Source of the DNA: Planctomycetota bacterium
GTDB lineage: Bacteria; Planctomycetota; J058
DNA length: 64,000 nt
Direction: 5' to 3'
Assembly: GCA_023954375.1 (NCBI GenBank)
Contig: JAMLIC010000016.1
Span: 1 to 64,000, forward strand
Shown here: positions 27,987 through 35,506 of the stretch, piece by piece
Layout: each line of letters opens with the position of its first letter
Position numbering within the stretch: position 1 is the first letter of the stretch
Program-made: the position numbers and the translations under genes
The notes under the pieces: generated by a model
What the model was told of the DNA's origin: nothing
Databases searched by the model: none
The model's input: the letters and a program-made list of their open reading frames with translations, nothing else

Positions 27987-30695
27987 ATGAACGAAGCGGC
28001 GGTCCGGCAGCTGGAGTTGCTCGGCAGTGCTCCGTTCGCGCGGCTGTGGGAGCGAGTACGCCGCGCGCTCGAGCGCTCGGGCCGCGTGCTCGGCGAGAGC
28101 TCGATCGTCCTCGCCAGCCCAGGTGACGACGAACGCCGTGCCATCTCAGGCCTTCTCGGTCGTTCCCGGTCTTCGACGCGATCGCTCAAGCTTCGTCTCG
28201 CGGACCTCGACCGCGCGCTCAGGGCCGGTCCTACAGGGCTCGGGCTCGTGGAGGTTGCGGAGCGCCTGGGTGGACCCCTGCGCGACCGGGTCGCTGAGGC
28301 GAATCGCGCCGAGAGTGCCGCGCGCGAGGCGCTGCAGACCGCTCGTGGCTCGAAGCTTGCCGGGACCCCTTGGTTCACGGAGTGGCTCGAGCGGCTCTCA
28401 CGCGACGGAACCTTGACGCGTCTCGTCGGTGCTGACGAGGCCCAACTCATTCCGATCGCAGCGCACGTCCTCGAGCGCCTGCCGGCCGACGGCATCACGC
28501 TGGCGGTACTGGCGGGCGAAGTCGCCCGCGATACGAAGGCCCTCGACGGAGGAACCCTCGCGACGCTCGTCACGCGCGCTCTCGCGACCCAGGCGCGCAG
28601 GCCGAAGCCGAAGCGCGCCGAGGAGCGACGAGAGCTGTGGGAAGCCTTCGGCGTGGTCGTGGACGACCTTGCCTCGCAGGTGCTCGTGCTGAACCTTCCG
28701 GTTCGGCCAAGCTCGCCGCTCGGTGAGTGGTTGCTGGCGGCCGCCCGGGACGGCACCCCTGTTCGGATCACGCTCCAGCAACTGACTCGCTACTCGCTGG
28801 ACTTCCAGCCCACCACGGTGTGGTCCTGTGAGAATCCGGCCGTGCTGCGGACCGCAGCCCTTCGTCTGGGCCAGGTGAGCCCCCCGCTGATCTGCTCGGA
28901 GGGCCAGCCTTCGGTCGCCTACATGCGCCTCCTGCGGCAGCTCGACTCCTCCGGGTGCAGGCTCGCTCACCACGCAGACTTCGACTGGTCGGGCGTGCAG
29001 ATGACGGATCGGTTGATCGCCCAGGGAGCTCGACCGTGGCGCATGTCCACTGGCGCGCTCGGCGAGGCTCTGAAGGACGTGAACTTGCAGGCTCTCAAGC
29101 TCCTGAAGGGCCGTCCCGAGCCGACTCCCTGGGATCCCGCGCTCGAAGCCTTGATGGTATCGAACGGCCGCGTGGTGTACGAGGAGATGGTCGTCGAGAG
29201 TCTCCTGAACGACCTGACGACTTCCGAGTCCTGCGACGCTCTGCCCGTCGCGTTGCTCCCGAAGCTGGTCCGTTGCGCGCACCGCGTTCGGCTCGACGAA
29301 CAGCGAGTGCCCAGCCGGTCCGAGGCCCTGCCGCTCCTCGACCTCCTCTGGACGGACAGGGCCGACCGAGAGCGGGAGGTGGCGGACGGACTCGGCGCTG
29401 CCCTCGTGCAGCTACCGTTGCCGGTCGAGCAACGTCGCGAACAGACGCGGGAGCTCATGAGGGCGGGTGCAGCCTGGATCGCCGGGCCTGAGCTCGAGAG
29501 TCCTGAGTGGCAAGGTGGACCGTCGCTGCTCGAGCGTGTCCCCGGCTCGTCGTCCTTCGGCGACTTCCACTATGTGCCGGTCCTCGTCCGAGCTGCGAGC
29601 GCGACCGACGACGCAGAACAGGTGAAGCTCGCTTACGCCGTGGAGCTGTGTGCTCACGCAGACGCGCTCGCGTGGGTACAGGGACGACGACCTCTCGTCG
29701 GAAGGATTGTCGATCGCGATGACCGCACGACCACCGTCAAGCTGCAGCCATTCCGGGGTCGGGCGACCAGCCTCCGCGAGCGGCTGATGCGCGTCGTACT
29801 CGGGCAGGAGACGACCAGGGCGGGGCGGAAGCAGGCGTGCGATCTCTGTCGATGGGAAACCGACTGTGAGGCAGAGCTCGCGAGCCGCGACGACCTGTCC
29901 CTCGTGGCTGGTGTCGGCGAGGGCGGGCGCGAGCTGCTCGAGGCAGCCGGTATCGCGACGAGTGTGCAGCTCGCGGAGGCCAGTGCCGATCGGATGCTCG
30001 CCGTCCGTGGGATCGGATCACGCCGCGCCGAAACGTGGAGACGCCAGGCCCACGCGCAGGTGAGAGGGCAAGCCCAGGTGCTGCAGCCATGGATTGCCCC
30101 TGCTGCCGCAGTGACCCTCGTGTATGACGTCGAGGACGACCCCCTCAGGTCGTTCGTGTACTTGCATGGCTTGTTGAAGAGGCAGGAGGCCTCGGAGCCA
30201 GGGACCTACCTCTCGGCTTGCGCGACCGCCGGAACAAGTGAGGAGGACGTCTGGCGAGCATTCCTCGCAATCGTGCGTGACGTGGTGCGAGAGACGACGG
30301 ACTTCGTCGTCTACGTGTACTCGCGTCACGAGCGCTCGACGGTGGAGCGTCTTCGGCGCAGGTATGGCGGTTCCCCCGAGCTCGACTGCTTCACCGAGCG
30401 GTTCGTCGACGTGCTCGAGGAGATCCGACGCACGGTCGTATTGCCTCTGAGTTCCCTCAGCCTCAAGGCCGTCGCGCGGTGGATCGGCTTCGAGTGGCGC
30501 GACTCGGAGGCCGACGGTGCCGCCAGCATGGCCTGGTGGAGAGACTACGAGCGCGATTCCGAAGGCAACGCGGCGGCCCGCGAGCGGATCTTGCGGTACA
30601 ACGAGGACGACGTGCGCGCAACGCTCGTCGTCGTCGACTGGATGGCACGCCTCCCTCACCAGCCGTCAACAGCGATCATGACCGGAGACGCTTAA
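27987..30695 (+). CDS. jetD: JetD-like TOPRIM nuclease (DUF2399) fused to a TM0106/RecB-like nuclease with an RNase H-like domain
   Basis: 902 aa; ATG 27987 overlaps the jetC stop (ATGA). Residues ~1-410 are JetD-like (TIGR02679/DUF2399): the ENPAVL segment, CSEGQPSVAY around residue 302, and DFDWSG around residue 331 form the TOPRIM acidic core that cleaves DNA in Wadjet. JetD normally ends near here. This one continues about 490 residues: a RecB/Cas4-like part with C618-x2-C621-x5-C627 (CDLCRWETDC), a helix-hairpin-helix-like VAGVGEGGRELLEAAGI and AVRGIGSRRAETW, then an RNase H-like fold with YDVEDD (D714, E716) and RYNEDDVRAT (~870-879). That order matches TM0106-family putative nucleases. 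The expected D...DxK motif appears degraded (YVPVLVRA), so the PD-(D/E)XK site may be dead while the RNase H-like site looks intact. Confidence 0.85.
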   Translation: MNEAAVRQLELLGSAPFARLWERVRRALERSGRVLGESSIVLASPGDDERRAISGLLGRSRSSTRSLKLRLADLDRALRAGPTGLGLVEVAERLGGPLRDRVAEANRAESAAREALQTARGSKLAGTPWFTEWLERLSRDGTLTRLVGADEAQLIPIAAHVLERLPADGITLAVLAGEVARDTKALDGGTLATLVTRALATQARRPKPKRAEERRELWEAFGVVVDDLASQVLVLNLPVRPSSPLGEWLLAAARDGTPVRITLQQLTRYSLDFQPTTVWSCENPAVLRTAALRLGQVSPPLICSEGQPSVAYMRLLRQLDSSGCRLAHHADFDWSGVQMTDRLIAQGARPWRMSTGALGEALKDVNLQALKLLKGRPEPTPWDPALEALMVSNGRVVYEEMVVESLLNDLTTSESCDALPVALLPKLVRCAHRVRLDEQRVPSRSEALPLLDLLWTDRADREREVADGLGAALVQLPLPVEQRREQTRELMRAGAAWIAGPELESPEWQGGPSLLERVPGSSSFGDFHYVPVLVRAASATDDAEQVKLAYAVELCAHADALAWVQGRRPLVGRIVDRDDRTTTVKLQPFRGRATSLRERLMRVVLGQETTRAGRKQACDLCRWETDCEAELASRDDLSLVAGVGEGGRELLEAAGIATSVQLAEASADRMLAVRGIGSRRAETWRRQAHAQVRGQAQVLQPWIAPAAAVTLVYDVEDDPLRSFVYLHGLLKRQEASEPGTYLSACATAGTSEEDVWRAFLAIVRDVVRETTDFVVYVYSRHERSTVERLRRRYGGSPELDCFTERFVDVLEEIRRTVVLPLSSLSLKAVARWIGFEWRDSEADGAASMAWWRDYERDSEGNAAARERILRYNEDDVRATLVVVDWMARLPHQPSTAIMTGDA

Positions 30696-30811
30696 ACGGC
30701 TACGCCCGGGGCACCTGCGATCCTTGTCGGACGCGCTCGGTATCCTGCGGCAGCCTGGTCGGGGGCAGTGCATGGGGCGTATCGTCGTAGTCGCGAACAA
30801 GCGGTGGAACC

Positions 30812-31567
30812 GTGAAGCGACGCCACACGACGCAGTTCTCGTTCGTCGAGGTGGTGTCCGACGCCAAGAAGCAGGTTCCGGACGTTGCCTGCGCACTGAT
30901 TGAGCAGATCCTGCCAGGCATTCGCGCTTGGGCCGACCCGGACGTGGTCGTTCTCCCCAGAACCGCCGTTTCGGAGGCGGTCGTCGCCTTCGGGCGTTCG
31001 CGCGTCAGTCGCGTCTGGAAGCGCCTCGCCTCTCAGTTCACGTACCAGCGTCGGTCGGAGGCGGCCAGGGATCCGGATTGGGTCCAGGTGGTCGCCTGCG
31101 GTGTGCCGCGACACGAAGGCAAGTGCTTCGTGTTCACGCGGACCGCGGGGAAGAAAGTGGAGAAGTACGGCAAGCACCTCCTTTGGAAGGGCTGCCACGT
31201 TCGAGTTGACGATCGACGCACGTGGTCGAAGAAGGCGGCGGACGCTGACAAGTGGCGAGCGATCAAGCGCGCGCTGATCAACCGCTTCAACGAGGATCTT
31301 CACCTCCAGGTGGAGCTGACTCCCGTTCCCTTGGCCATTGCGTGGGACGCGGCTGATCAGAAGTATCTGGGCATCATGTTCGAGGTCCCCATCCAGACTG
31401 AAGCGGTCGCTCGATCCCTGGACGCCAAGGAGTTCAAGAAGGCCGGGCGCTACCCGACGGTCGTTGGAGCGTTCAAGGCTCTCTCGGACATCAAGCGCGC
31501 GCGACGGACGGAGGAGCTGACCCTGGAGCCATGGTCCCGGTTCCTGCTCGAGAGCATGGCTGGTTAG
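30812..31567 (+). CDS. Probable NUDIX-fold protein lacking a canonical Nudix box
   Basis: 251 aa from GTG 30812, 116 nt after jetD. The C-terminal half has the layout of MutT-like phosphoesterases: GKHLLWKGCHVRVDD in the place of the loop before the Nudix box, then RAIKRALINRFNEDLHL where a REL.EEL helix is expected, then YLGIMFEVPI. The catalytic REx2EE residues are replaced, so enzymatic NUDIX activity is doubtful; a binding role is possible. The N-terminal ~100 residues are unknown. A true NUDIX gene follows 10 nt downstream, making a likely two-gene unit at the island's right end. Family assignment rests on pattern only. Confidence 0.5.
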   Translation: MKRRHTTQFSFVEVVSDAKKQVPDVACALIEQILPGIRAWADPDVVVLPRTAVSEAVVAFGRSRVSRVWKRLASQFTYQRRSEAARDPDWVQVVACGVPRHEGKCFVFTRTAGKKVEKYGKHLLWKGCHVRVDDRRTWSKKAADADKWRAIKRALINRFNEDLHLQVELTPVPLAIAWDAADQKYLGIMFEVPIQTEAVARSLDAKEFKKAGRYPTVVGAFKALSDIKRARRTEELTLEPWSRFLLESMAG

Positions 31568-31577
31568 GAGAAGAGTC

Positions 31578-32141
31578 GTGCACCGCACTTCATGGGCGTC
31601 GTTCGTCGTCCCTCGCTTCCGCCTTGACGACGGCTCGGAGGTCGCGCTGTTCCTCAAGCATCGGAAGTGGGGCGATTGGGGCCTGGTTGGTGGACACGTT
31701 GAACCTGGCGAGGAGGGCGCCTGGCTGACGACGTGCGCCCGTGAGATCGACGAGGAGATGCCCCCGTTCCGGTATGGCCAGGATTACGAGCTCCGAGCGC
31801 TTCGGCCGGATCCCATGACCTGGGGACCCGTGCGGTCTCGGTCGGCCCGGGGCCAGGCGACCGTATACACGGCGCGGTTCTTCGCACTCCAATGTCTGCA
31901 CGACCCCACGCGACTGCTCGCTGCTTTGCCGCCTGGCGAGTTCGCGTTTGCGGACCGGACCCTCTTGGCCGAGGAGCGGCGAAAGCCAACTGGTCTCGTC
32001 GCGGACCCATTTCTGAGGATCTTGGCTGCTCTACCAGGCGGACTGGAGGACATTCCGCTCGCATGGCCTCAGCCCATCTCGAGCGACGTGATCCCATTCG
32101 TCACGCCTCAGGATCGGCCCACGCCTGTCGCCAACAGATAG
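31578..32141 (+). CDS. NUDIX hydrolase
   Basis: 187 aa; GTG 31578 with GGAG upstream, 10 nt after the previous gene. LVGGHVEPGEE...CAREIDEEM is a Nudix box, though with about two extra residues between the first Glu and the REx2EE helix compared with the consensus Gx5Ex7REUxEExGU. NUDIX enzymes hydrolyse nucleoside diphosphates linked to other moieties; the substrate cannot be told from the sequence. Together with the NUDIX-like upstream protein it may form a nucleotide-processing pair. It is the last gene before the right 19-bp repeat. Confidence 0.8.
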   Translation: MHRTSWASFVVPRFRLDDGSEVALFLKHRKWGDWGLVGGHVEPGEEGAWLTTCAREIDEEMPPFRYGQDYELRALRPDPMTWGPVRSRSARGQATVYTARFFALQCLHDPTRLLAALPPGEFAFADRTLLAEERRKPTGLVADPFLRILAALPGGLEDIPLAWPQPISSDVIPFVTPQDRPTPVANR

Positions 32142-32323
32142 GCGCTGAGTTCTGTCCAAGTTTCTCGCCGACCGTCGCAGGGGCCAAAATGGGGGCCACG
32201 ACGGAGCCTCACGTGGGTTCGTGCTGCGACGCTTGGAACGGGTGATTCGCATGTCGCGACGCAGGCAACACGTTGCGCCATGAAGCAACGTGGCATCGTT
32301 CTTCGCGGCATGTTGCCCAAGCG

Positions 32324-32342
32324 CCCAAGCTGAGGGTTGTGG
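32324..32342 (+). repeat. Right copy of 19-bp island-flanking repeat
   Basis: Same 19-mer as 15061-15079, followed by GTTCGG. Candidate attachment-site core. Confidence 0.65.
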
Positions 32343-32410
32343 GTTCGGCAAGAACAGCAGGAAGCCAGCGCGGTCGACGACGATCGTGACGCCTCCGCCA
32401 GCGCCTGCCT

Positions 32411-32535
32411 CTTCTCAAACCGCGTCGGCCGACGCGATCCCGAGCGCGCCTGCCCCGAGTGACGCCGGCGCAGTCGAGCCCCGTGCAGCAGGGTGCATGC
32501 GCTCGGGATCGCGCTGGCCGGCGCGGTTTGAGAAG
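32411..32535. repeat. Long imperfect inverted repeat
   Basis: The left arm starts CTTCTCAAACCGCG at 32411 and runs to about 32448; the right arm 32499-32535 is its reverse complement with only a few mismatches. The arms (~37 bp) are separated by a ~50-bp loop. It has the size of an element end pair or a stable transcript hairpin. It does not fit the integron attC consensus I know. Confidence 0.7.
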
Positions 32536-32617
32536 AACCCGCGGGCGCGGCAGGCTGGACGGACGGCGTGGATGGTGAAGGCCCGGGCGGCGGACTGGCG
32601 CCGACAGGACCGCGGCC

Positions 32618-32815
32618 GTGCTGGAGCTGCGGAGCGGCAAAGCCACCGCCGAGCAGATCAGCGGTCGACTTGGCGTGCAGCCGGAGACGCGTTCACGCGC
32701 CTCGCGACCAAGCACAGATCCTCGATCGCGAGCGCTCTGCGAGCCTTCCACGTCTCGAAGCAATCCTACTACGCGGCGCTGCGCCCAAAGCAGCGCCGGT
32801 CGCTGATCCGCCCCG
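32618..32815 (+). pseudogene. Remnant of an IS3-family transposase
   Basis: One frame reads VLELRSGKATAEQISGRLGV, the HTH start of an IS3-type OrfA; after a frame change the next part reads SSIASALRAFHVSKQSYYAA, like the start of OrfB. The two are fused out of frame with most of both genes lost. No terminal repeats were identified. Confidence 0.5.
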
Positions 32816-32865
32816 TCGCAGAGAGCGGTCGGGGCGTGGGCGACGAGCGCCGAGCTGAGCGTGGG

Positions 32866-33714
32866 TCATCGCGTGACGCGCAAGAACACTGCAATCACGA
32901 CGTCGAGCGATGTCGGATCAAGCGGGACATCCTCAGCCAGCAATTCGAGCATTCGCTCCGCGGTGCTGCCCTCGTTGATGCTGTCGTCAACGAGCACCAG
33001 CCTGGAGAGTCTGCCCGACGGTAGTCTGTCCGCGCACTCCCTATTCAGCGTGATCGACTCCCGTGCGTCACGGGTCGCACCCCGAGTCTGTCCCACAGAT
33101 TTCGCGAAGAGGTTCGCCTCCGAGATGGCCTCCGGAAATGACCGCGCGATCGTCTCAAAGACCGGAAGGTTCAGAACCTTGGAACTCGGTGCCCGAAGGA
33201 TCAACTGGGGAGCGCGCAGCGCATCCTTGGTCCGCTCTGCAATGGCCTCGCAGAACGTCCCACGCCGGTCGAGATATTGTCTCGCCAGGTCTCGTACGCT
33301 TCGATACGTCTGTTCCGCACCGGGGGCATGCGGGTCATCGATCAAGTGGGTTGTGAGCCTGTCCCCGAGCGATCGGATCTCCTGGATGAATTTCACCGCA
33401 GCGAACTCCGGGGGTCCCTTCGGTGCAGAGTCGATGTCCCACTCGAGCAGCGACACGACCCGTGCGCGCACTCGCATGATGCCCTTAAGTTCGAGGATGA
33501 TTTCGTCGGCCGCAGGGACGTACTCCATCCGGCCATCACAAGGGCCAGGTCGGTGCTCGCAGTTCAGCCCGGCCTGGATCGACCACCCGCTCGGTGCGCA
33601 GCCCGCGTGCACAACGCGCGGAGGATCCGCCGGACAGACCCAATACCCGGTCGACGGCCTTGGGTCAGCCAGTTCAACACCACGACCGCACTTGACACAC
33701 CACGTCCCTGACAT
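32866..33714 (-). CDS. Phosphoribosyltransferase-like protein with N-terminal Cys-rich region
   Basis: 282 aa. LSRLVLVDDSINEGST near the C-terminus matches the PRPP-binding loop of type I phosphoribosyltransferases (LxVDDxxxTGxT-like), with Glu-Gly-Ser in place of Thr-Gly. Upstream, VGQTRGATRDARESI could be the flexible loop. The N-terminus carries CVKC and further Cys/His residues (CPADPP, HAGC, CEH) that suggest a zinc-binding domain. It lies 28 nt behind an HNH nuclease gene on the same strand, so the two are probably an operon. Whether it is an enzyme or a nucleotide-sensing regulator is unknown. Confidence 0.6.
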   Translation of the reverse strand: MSGTWCVKCGRGVELADPRPSTGYWVCPADPPRVVHAGCAPSGWSIQAGLNCEHRPGPCDGRMEYVPAADEIILELKGIMRVRARVVSLLEWDIDSAPKGPPEFAAVKFIQEIRSLGDRLTTHLIDDPHAPGAEQTYRSVRDLARQYLDRRGTFCEAIAERTKDALRAPQLILRAPSSKVLNLPVFETIARSFPEAISEANLFAKSVGQTRGATRDARESITLNRECADRLPSGRLSRLVLVDDSINEGSTAERMLELLAEDVPLDPTSLDVVIAVFLRVTR

Positions 33715-33742
33715 CGCGCTGCCGAGCGAGGCTACCGCAGGG

Positions 33743-34093
33743 TCAGCCGAGCGTCAGGTAAATGGCCAGCTCGCCGTCCTCGATCCAGGTCGCGTTCACT
33801 GGCAGCCCATTCTCCCACCGCTGCGTGAGGTACTCACCCCCGGTGAGGTCGCTCTTCGAGCGGTTACATGCCCAGCAGGCGGCCCACAGGTTGTCCGGGT
33901 CGTTGTCCCCGCCATCCGCGCGCGGGATCCAGTGGTCGACCTCCCAGCCCTGCTCGCTGCGAACGCCGTGAAGCCGCCACAGGAGCCGGATGCCGCAGTA
34001 GGTGCAGCGCCCTCGCGTCCTGCGGTGGATCGCCTGGAGCTGGGCGACACCCCAGCTCGGATTCTCAAGAAGGACCAATCGCCAGCGGGTCAT
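33743..34093 (-). CDS. HNH endonuclease
   Basis: 116 aa from ATG 34093, chosen because GGAGGG lies about 6 nt upstream; longer in-frame starts lack this. The core reads CTYC...EVDHWIPRADGG...NLWAACWACNRSK: the EVDH His, the Asn of DNLW and two CxxC zinc knuckles define an HNH nuclease of the McrA/Cas9-like superfamily. The small size suggests a stand-alone or homing-type nuclease, or the effector of a restriction pair with the PRTase-like gene downstream. Confidence 0.85.
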   Translation of the reverse strand: MTRWRLVLLENPSWGVAQLQAIHRRTRGRCTYCGIRLLWRLHGVRSEQGWEVDHWIPRADGGDNDPDNLWAACWACNRSKSDLTGGEYLTQRWENGLPVNATWIEDGELAIYLTLG

Positions 34094-34573
34094 GCCGCCC
34101 TCCAGACGGCGATTCCCCCCGTTCATCGCCGACCCAGGACGGTAGCAGGCAGGACCGACATCTCGGTGCGACCTCAGCTGAAGCGGTGGCGGGTAGCGGG
34201 AGCCGCTGGTCGGCCTAGAGATGCGCGGGGCAACCATCAACCACAGTCACCGCCGTGATGGTCATCCAATGGTGCCCCAGGGCGAGCGGCCGCGATGAAG
34301 CTCAACCCTCAATCACGCTATTCCCGGACACGGGGGTCATCCTTGAGGCCAAGACGTAGGCCCAACTCGCGGCAGTTCAGAGTAGGGCCGCCCGCCATAT
34401 GGGGGCCACGACGGCGGGCAAGACGCCGGTCAGGGCCGCAAGCGGATCTTCGACAAGTTCCGTGGGCAGGTGGAGAAGGTCCTCGAGCAGGTCAAGGGCA
34501 GCAAGGGCCGGCAGCCCCAGCGCCACGCCCGCGTCCTCCAGAACCTTCACGACGAGGCCGCCTCGGCCTGAGA
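34094..34573. other. Intergenic stretch with a repeated 16-mer and a gene remnant
   Basis: ATGGGGGCCACGACGG at 34399-34414 repeats the sequence at 32189-32204, so this may be another mobile-element junction. From 34440 a frame reads KRIFDKFRGQVEKVLEQ and ends at TGA 34569-34571 with no usable start, probably the tail of a lost gene. Nothing else was recognised. Confidence 0.45.
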
Positions 34574-34639
34574 CGACCGGCCCTGAACGACGAACGCCCC
34601 TGCCGCTCGGCAGGCGAGTTCGTCGTTCACGGCCGGTCG
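34574..34639. terminator. Large hairpin 10 bp beyond the ImmA/IrrE gene
   Basis: The arm 34574-34595 (CGACCGGCC...GAACGACGAAC) is the reverse complement of 34618-34639 with one mismatch in 22. A nested 7-bp stem CCTGCCG/CGGCAGG lies in the loop. Position just past the stop of the minus-strand gene at 34649 fits a terminator for the sigma/ImmA operon. Confidence 0.65.
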
Positions 34640-34648
34640 GCGAGCGCC

Positions 34649-35506
34649 TCACTCGTCGTCCTCGTCCTCCGTCTCGTCGTCCTCGAGCTCTTCGAGGGCG
34701 TCCTCCTCGAGGCTGAGGAACGTGAGCGTTCGAGGGCCGAGGTCGACGACCTCCTCGAGCAGCTCTGGGTCCTCCTCGAGGTCGTGGTCGAACCACGTCG
34801 ACAGGCGACAGTCCTCTGATTGCGGCTCGATCCCGACCTTGCCACCGACCCGCCCGGTGAGAGTGGACTTCCCGATGGGTAGCCCCTTCTCGAGGTACCC
34901 GATGCGAGCTTCGTAGAGGATCGGCGAGCGCCACGCGAACTCGACCCGGCCCGCCGTGCTCACGACGACGGCGCAGGGAAAGTGCGAAAGGCGCACGACG
35001 CGCAGAACCGCGCTCGTCACCGACGCCTCGAACTGCTCCGCGATCTGGAGGGCCTGCCGCAGCTCGGGGGGACCCCGATTGAGGAGCGGCTGCACCAGCG
35101 CCTTGGGCATGAGCAGGGCGCTCGCGAAGTAGTCTGCCTCTCGCTCCTCCTGCCGATCCCTGACGAAGTCGACCTTCGAGTTGTGGGTGCCGCCGCCCGC
35201 GAGGAACGACTCACGGTGGCGGTAGTAGTGGCCGAGCTCGTGCCCGACCGAGAACCGCTGTCGAGCGCTCGATCTGCCCTGCTCGTTCACGTAGAGGACG
35301 AAGCCAGTGCGCGGCTCGTACTCGAGACGCCCGTCGAACAGGCCGCCGAAGTCGTCGCGCCGGACGACGATCCCCTCGGTCTTGGCGATCTCGAGCAGGG
35401 GCACGGGGCCGGTTGGCTTCCCGACGAGCGACGCCACGACGTCGCCGGCGTGCTCGTCGAGCGCGTCCTCGTTGATCGCGAAGTCCCACGAACCGGGCTT
35501 CTTCAC
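34649..35506 (-). CDS. ImmA/IrrE-family zinc metallopeptidase
   Basis: 285 aa; GTG 35506 overlaps the upstream stop (GTGA). HELGH at residues 89-93 plus EREADYFASALLMP (third ligand Glu) define the gluzincin-like ImmA/IrrE active site. Relatives cut a repressor or anti-factor to switch on stress, phage or defence genes (ImmA on ImmR, IrrE on DdrO). The C-terminal ~140 residues may sense a signal; the last 40 are extremely acidic. It is the third gene of an operon led by a sigma factor, and divergent from the ubiquitin-like operon. The likely substrate is the 136-aa protein encoded between it and the sigma factor. That is inference. Confidence 0.85.
   Translation of the reverse strand: MKKPGSWDFAINEDALDEHAGDVVASLVGKPTGPVPLLEIAKTEGIVVRRDDFGGLFDGRLEYEPRTGFVLYVNEQGRSSARQRFSVGHELGHYYRHRESFLAGGGTHNSKVDFVRDRQEEREADYFASALLMPKALVQPLLNRGPPELRQALQIAEQFEASVTSAVLRVVRLSHFPCAVVVSTAGRVEFAWRSPILYEARIGYLEKGLPIGKSTLTGRVGGKVGIEPQSEDCRLSTWFDHDLEEDPELLEEVVDLGPRTLTFLSLEEDALEELEDDETEDEDDE

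Larger units (their letters stand above)
21725..27990 (+). pseudogene. jetC: Wadjet type III JetC SMC ATPase (TIGR02680), interrupted by an IS element
   Basis: GTG 21725 overlaps the jetB stop (GTGA). The N-terminal piece has Walker A GHNGAGKT at residues 36-43 and long coiled-coil Glu/Arg/Ala-rich arms. After codon 1020 (24784) the reading frame enters an IS and stops at TGA 24818-24820. The C-terminal piece resumes at 27007 with an SMC signature (STGEKAISLH) and Walker B LIALDEAFAAID, ending at 27990. Removing 24785-27000 plus one target-duplication copy joins both pieces in the same frame to give 1347 residues, a normal length for TIGR02680. ATP binding needs both ends, so the present allele should be inactive unless the IS excises. 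The stop overlaps jetD (ATGA). Confidence 0.9.
15061..32342. mobile_element. Putative ~17.3-kb defence island between 19-bp direct repeats
   Basis: The 19-mer CCCAAGCTGAGGGTTGTGG occurs at 15061-15079 and 32324-32342 in the same orientation; both copies continue into (G)TTCG, similar to a tRNA T-arm, though neither side folds into a full tRNA. Each copy is preceded at a similar distance by a GGCCAAAATGG motif. Between them lie the PIN operon, jetABCD and the NUDIX-type pair. No recombinase is encoded between the repeats, so the element would be non-autonomous or decayed. Boundaries are inferred from the repeats only. Confidence 0.55.
32142..32865. other. Gene-poor stretch with island boundary, inverted repeat and IS remnant
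   Basis: No intact gene. It holds the GGCCAAAATGG motif (32182-32192), one copy of ATGGGGGCCACGACGG (32189-32204), the right 19-bp repeat (32324-32342), a large inverted repeat (32411-32535) and a decayed IS3-type transposase (32618-32815). Confidence 0.6.

Noticed and set aside
32411..32535. Inverted repeat considered as an integron attC site
   Set aside because: The terminal GTTRRRY/RYYYAAC boxes are absent and no integron integrase is present.
32290..33024. 244-codon plus-strand frame over the island end
   Set aside because: A composite of intergenic sequence, the inverted repeat and an IS3 fragment; no start signal, and it overlaps the PRTase-like gene antisense.
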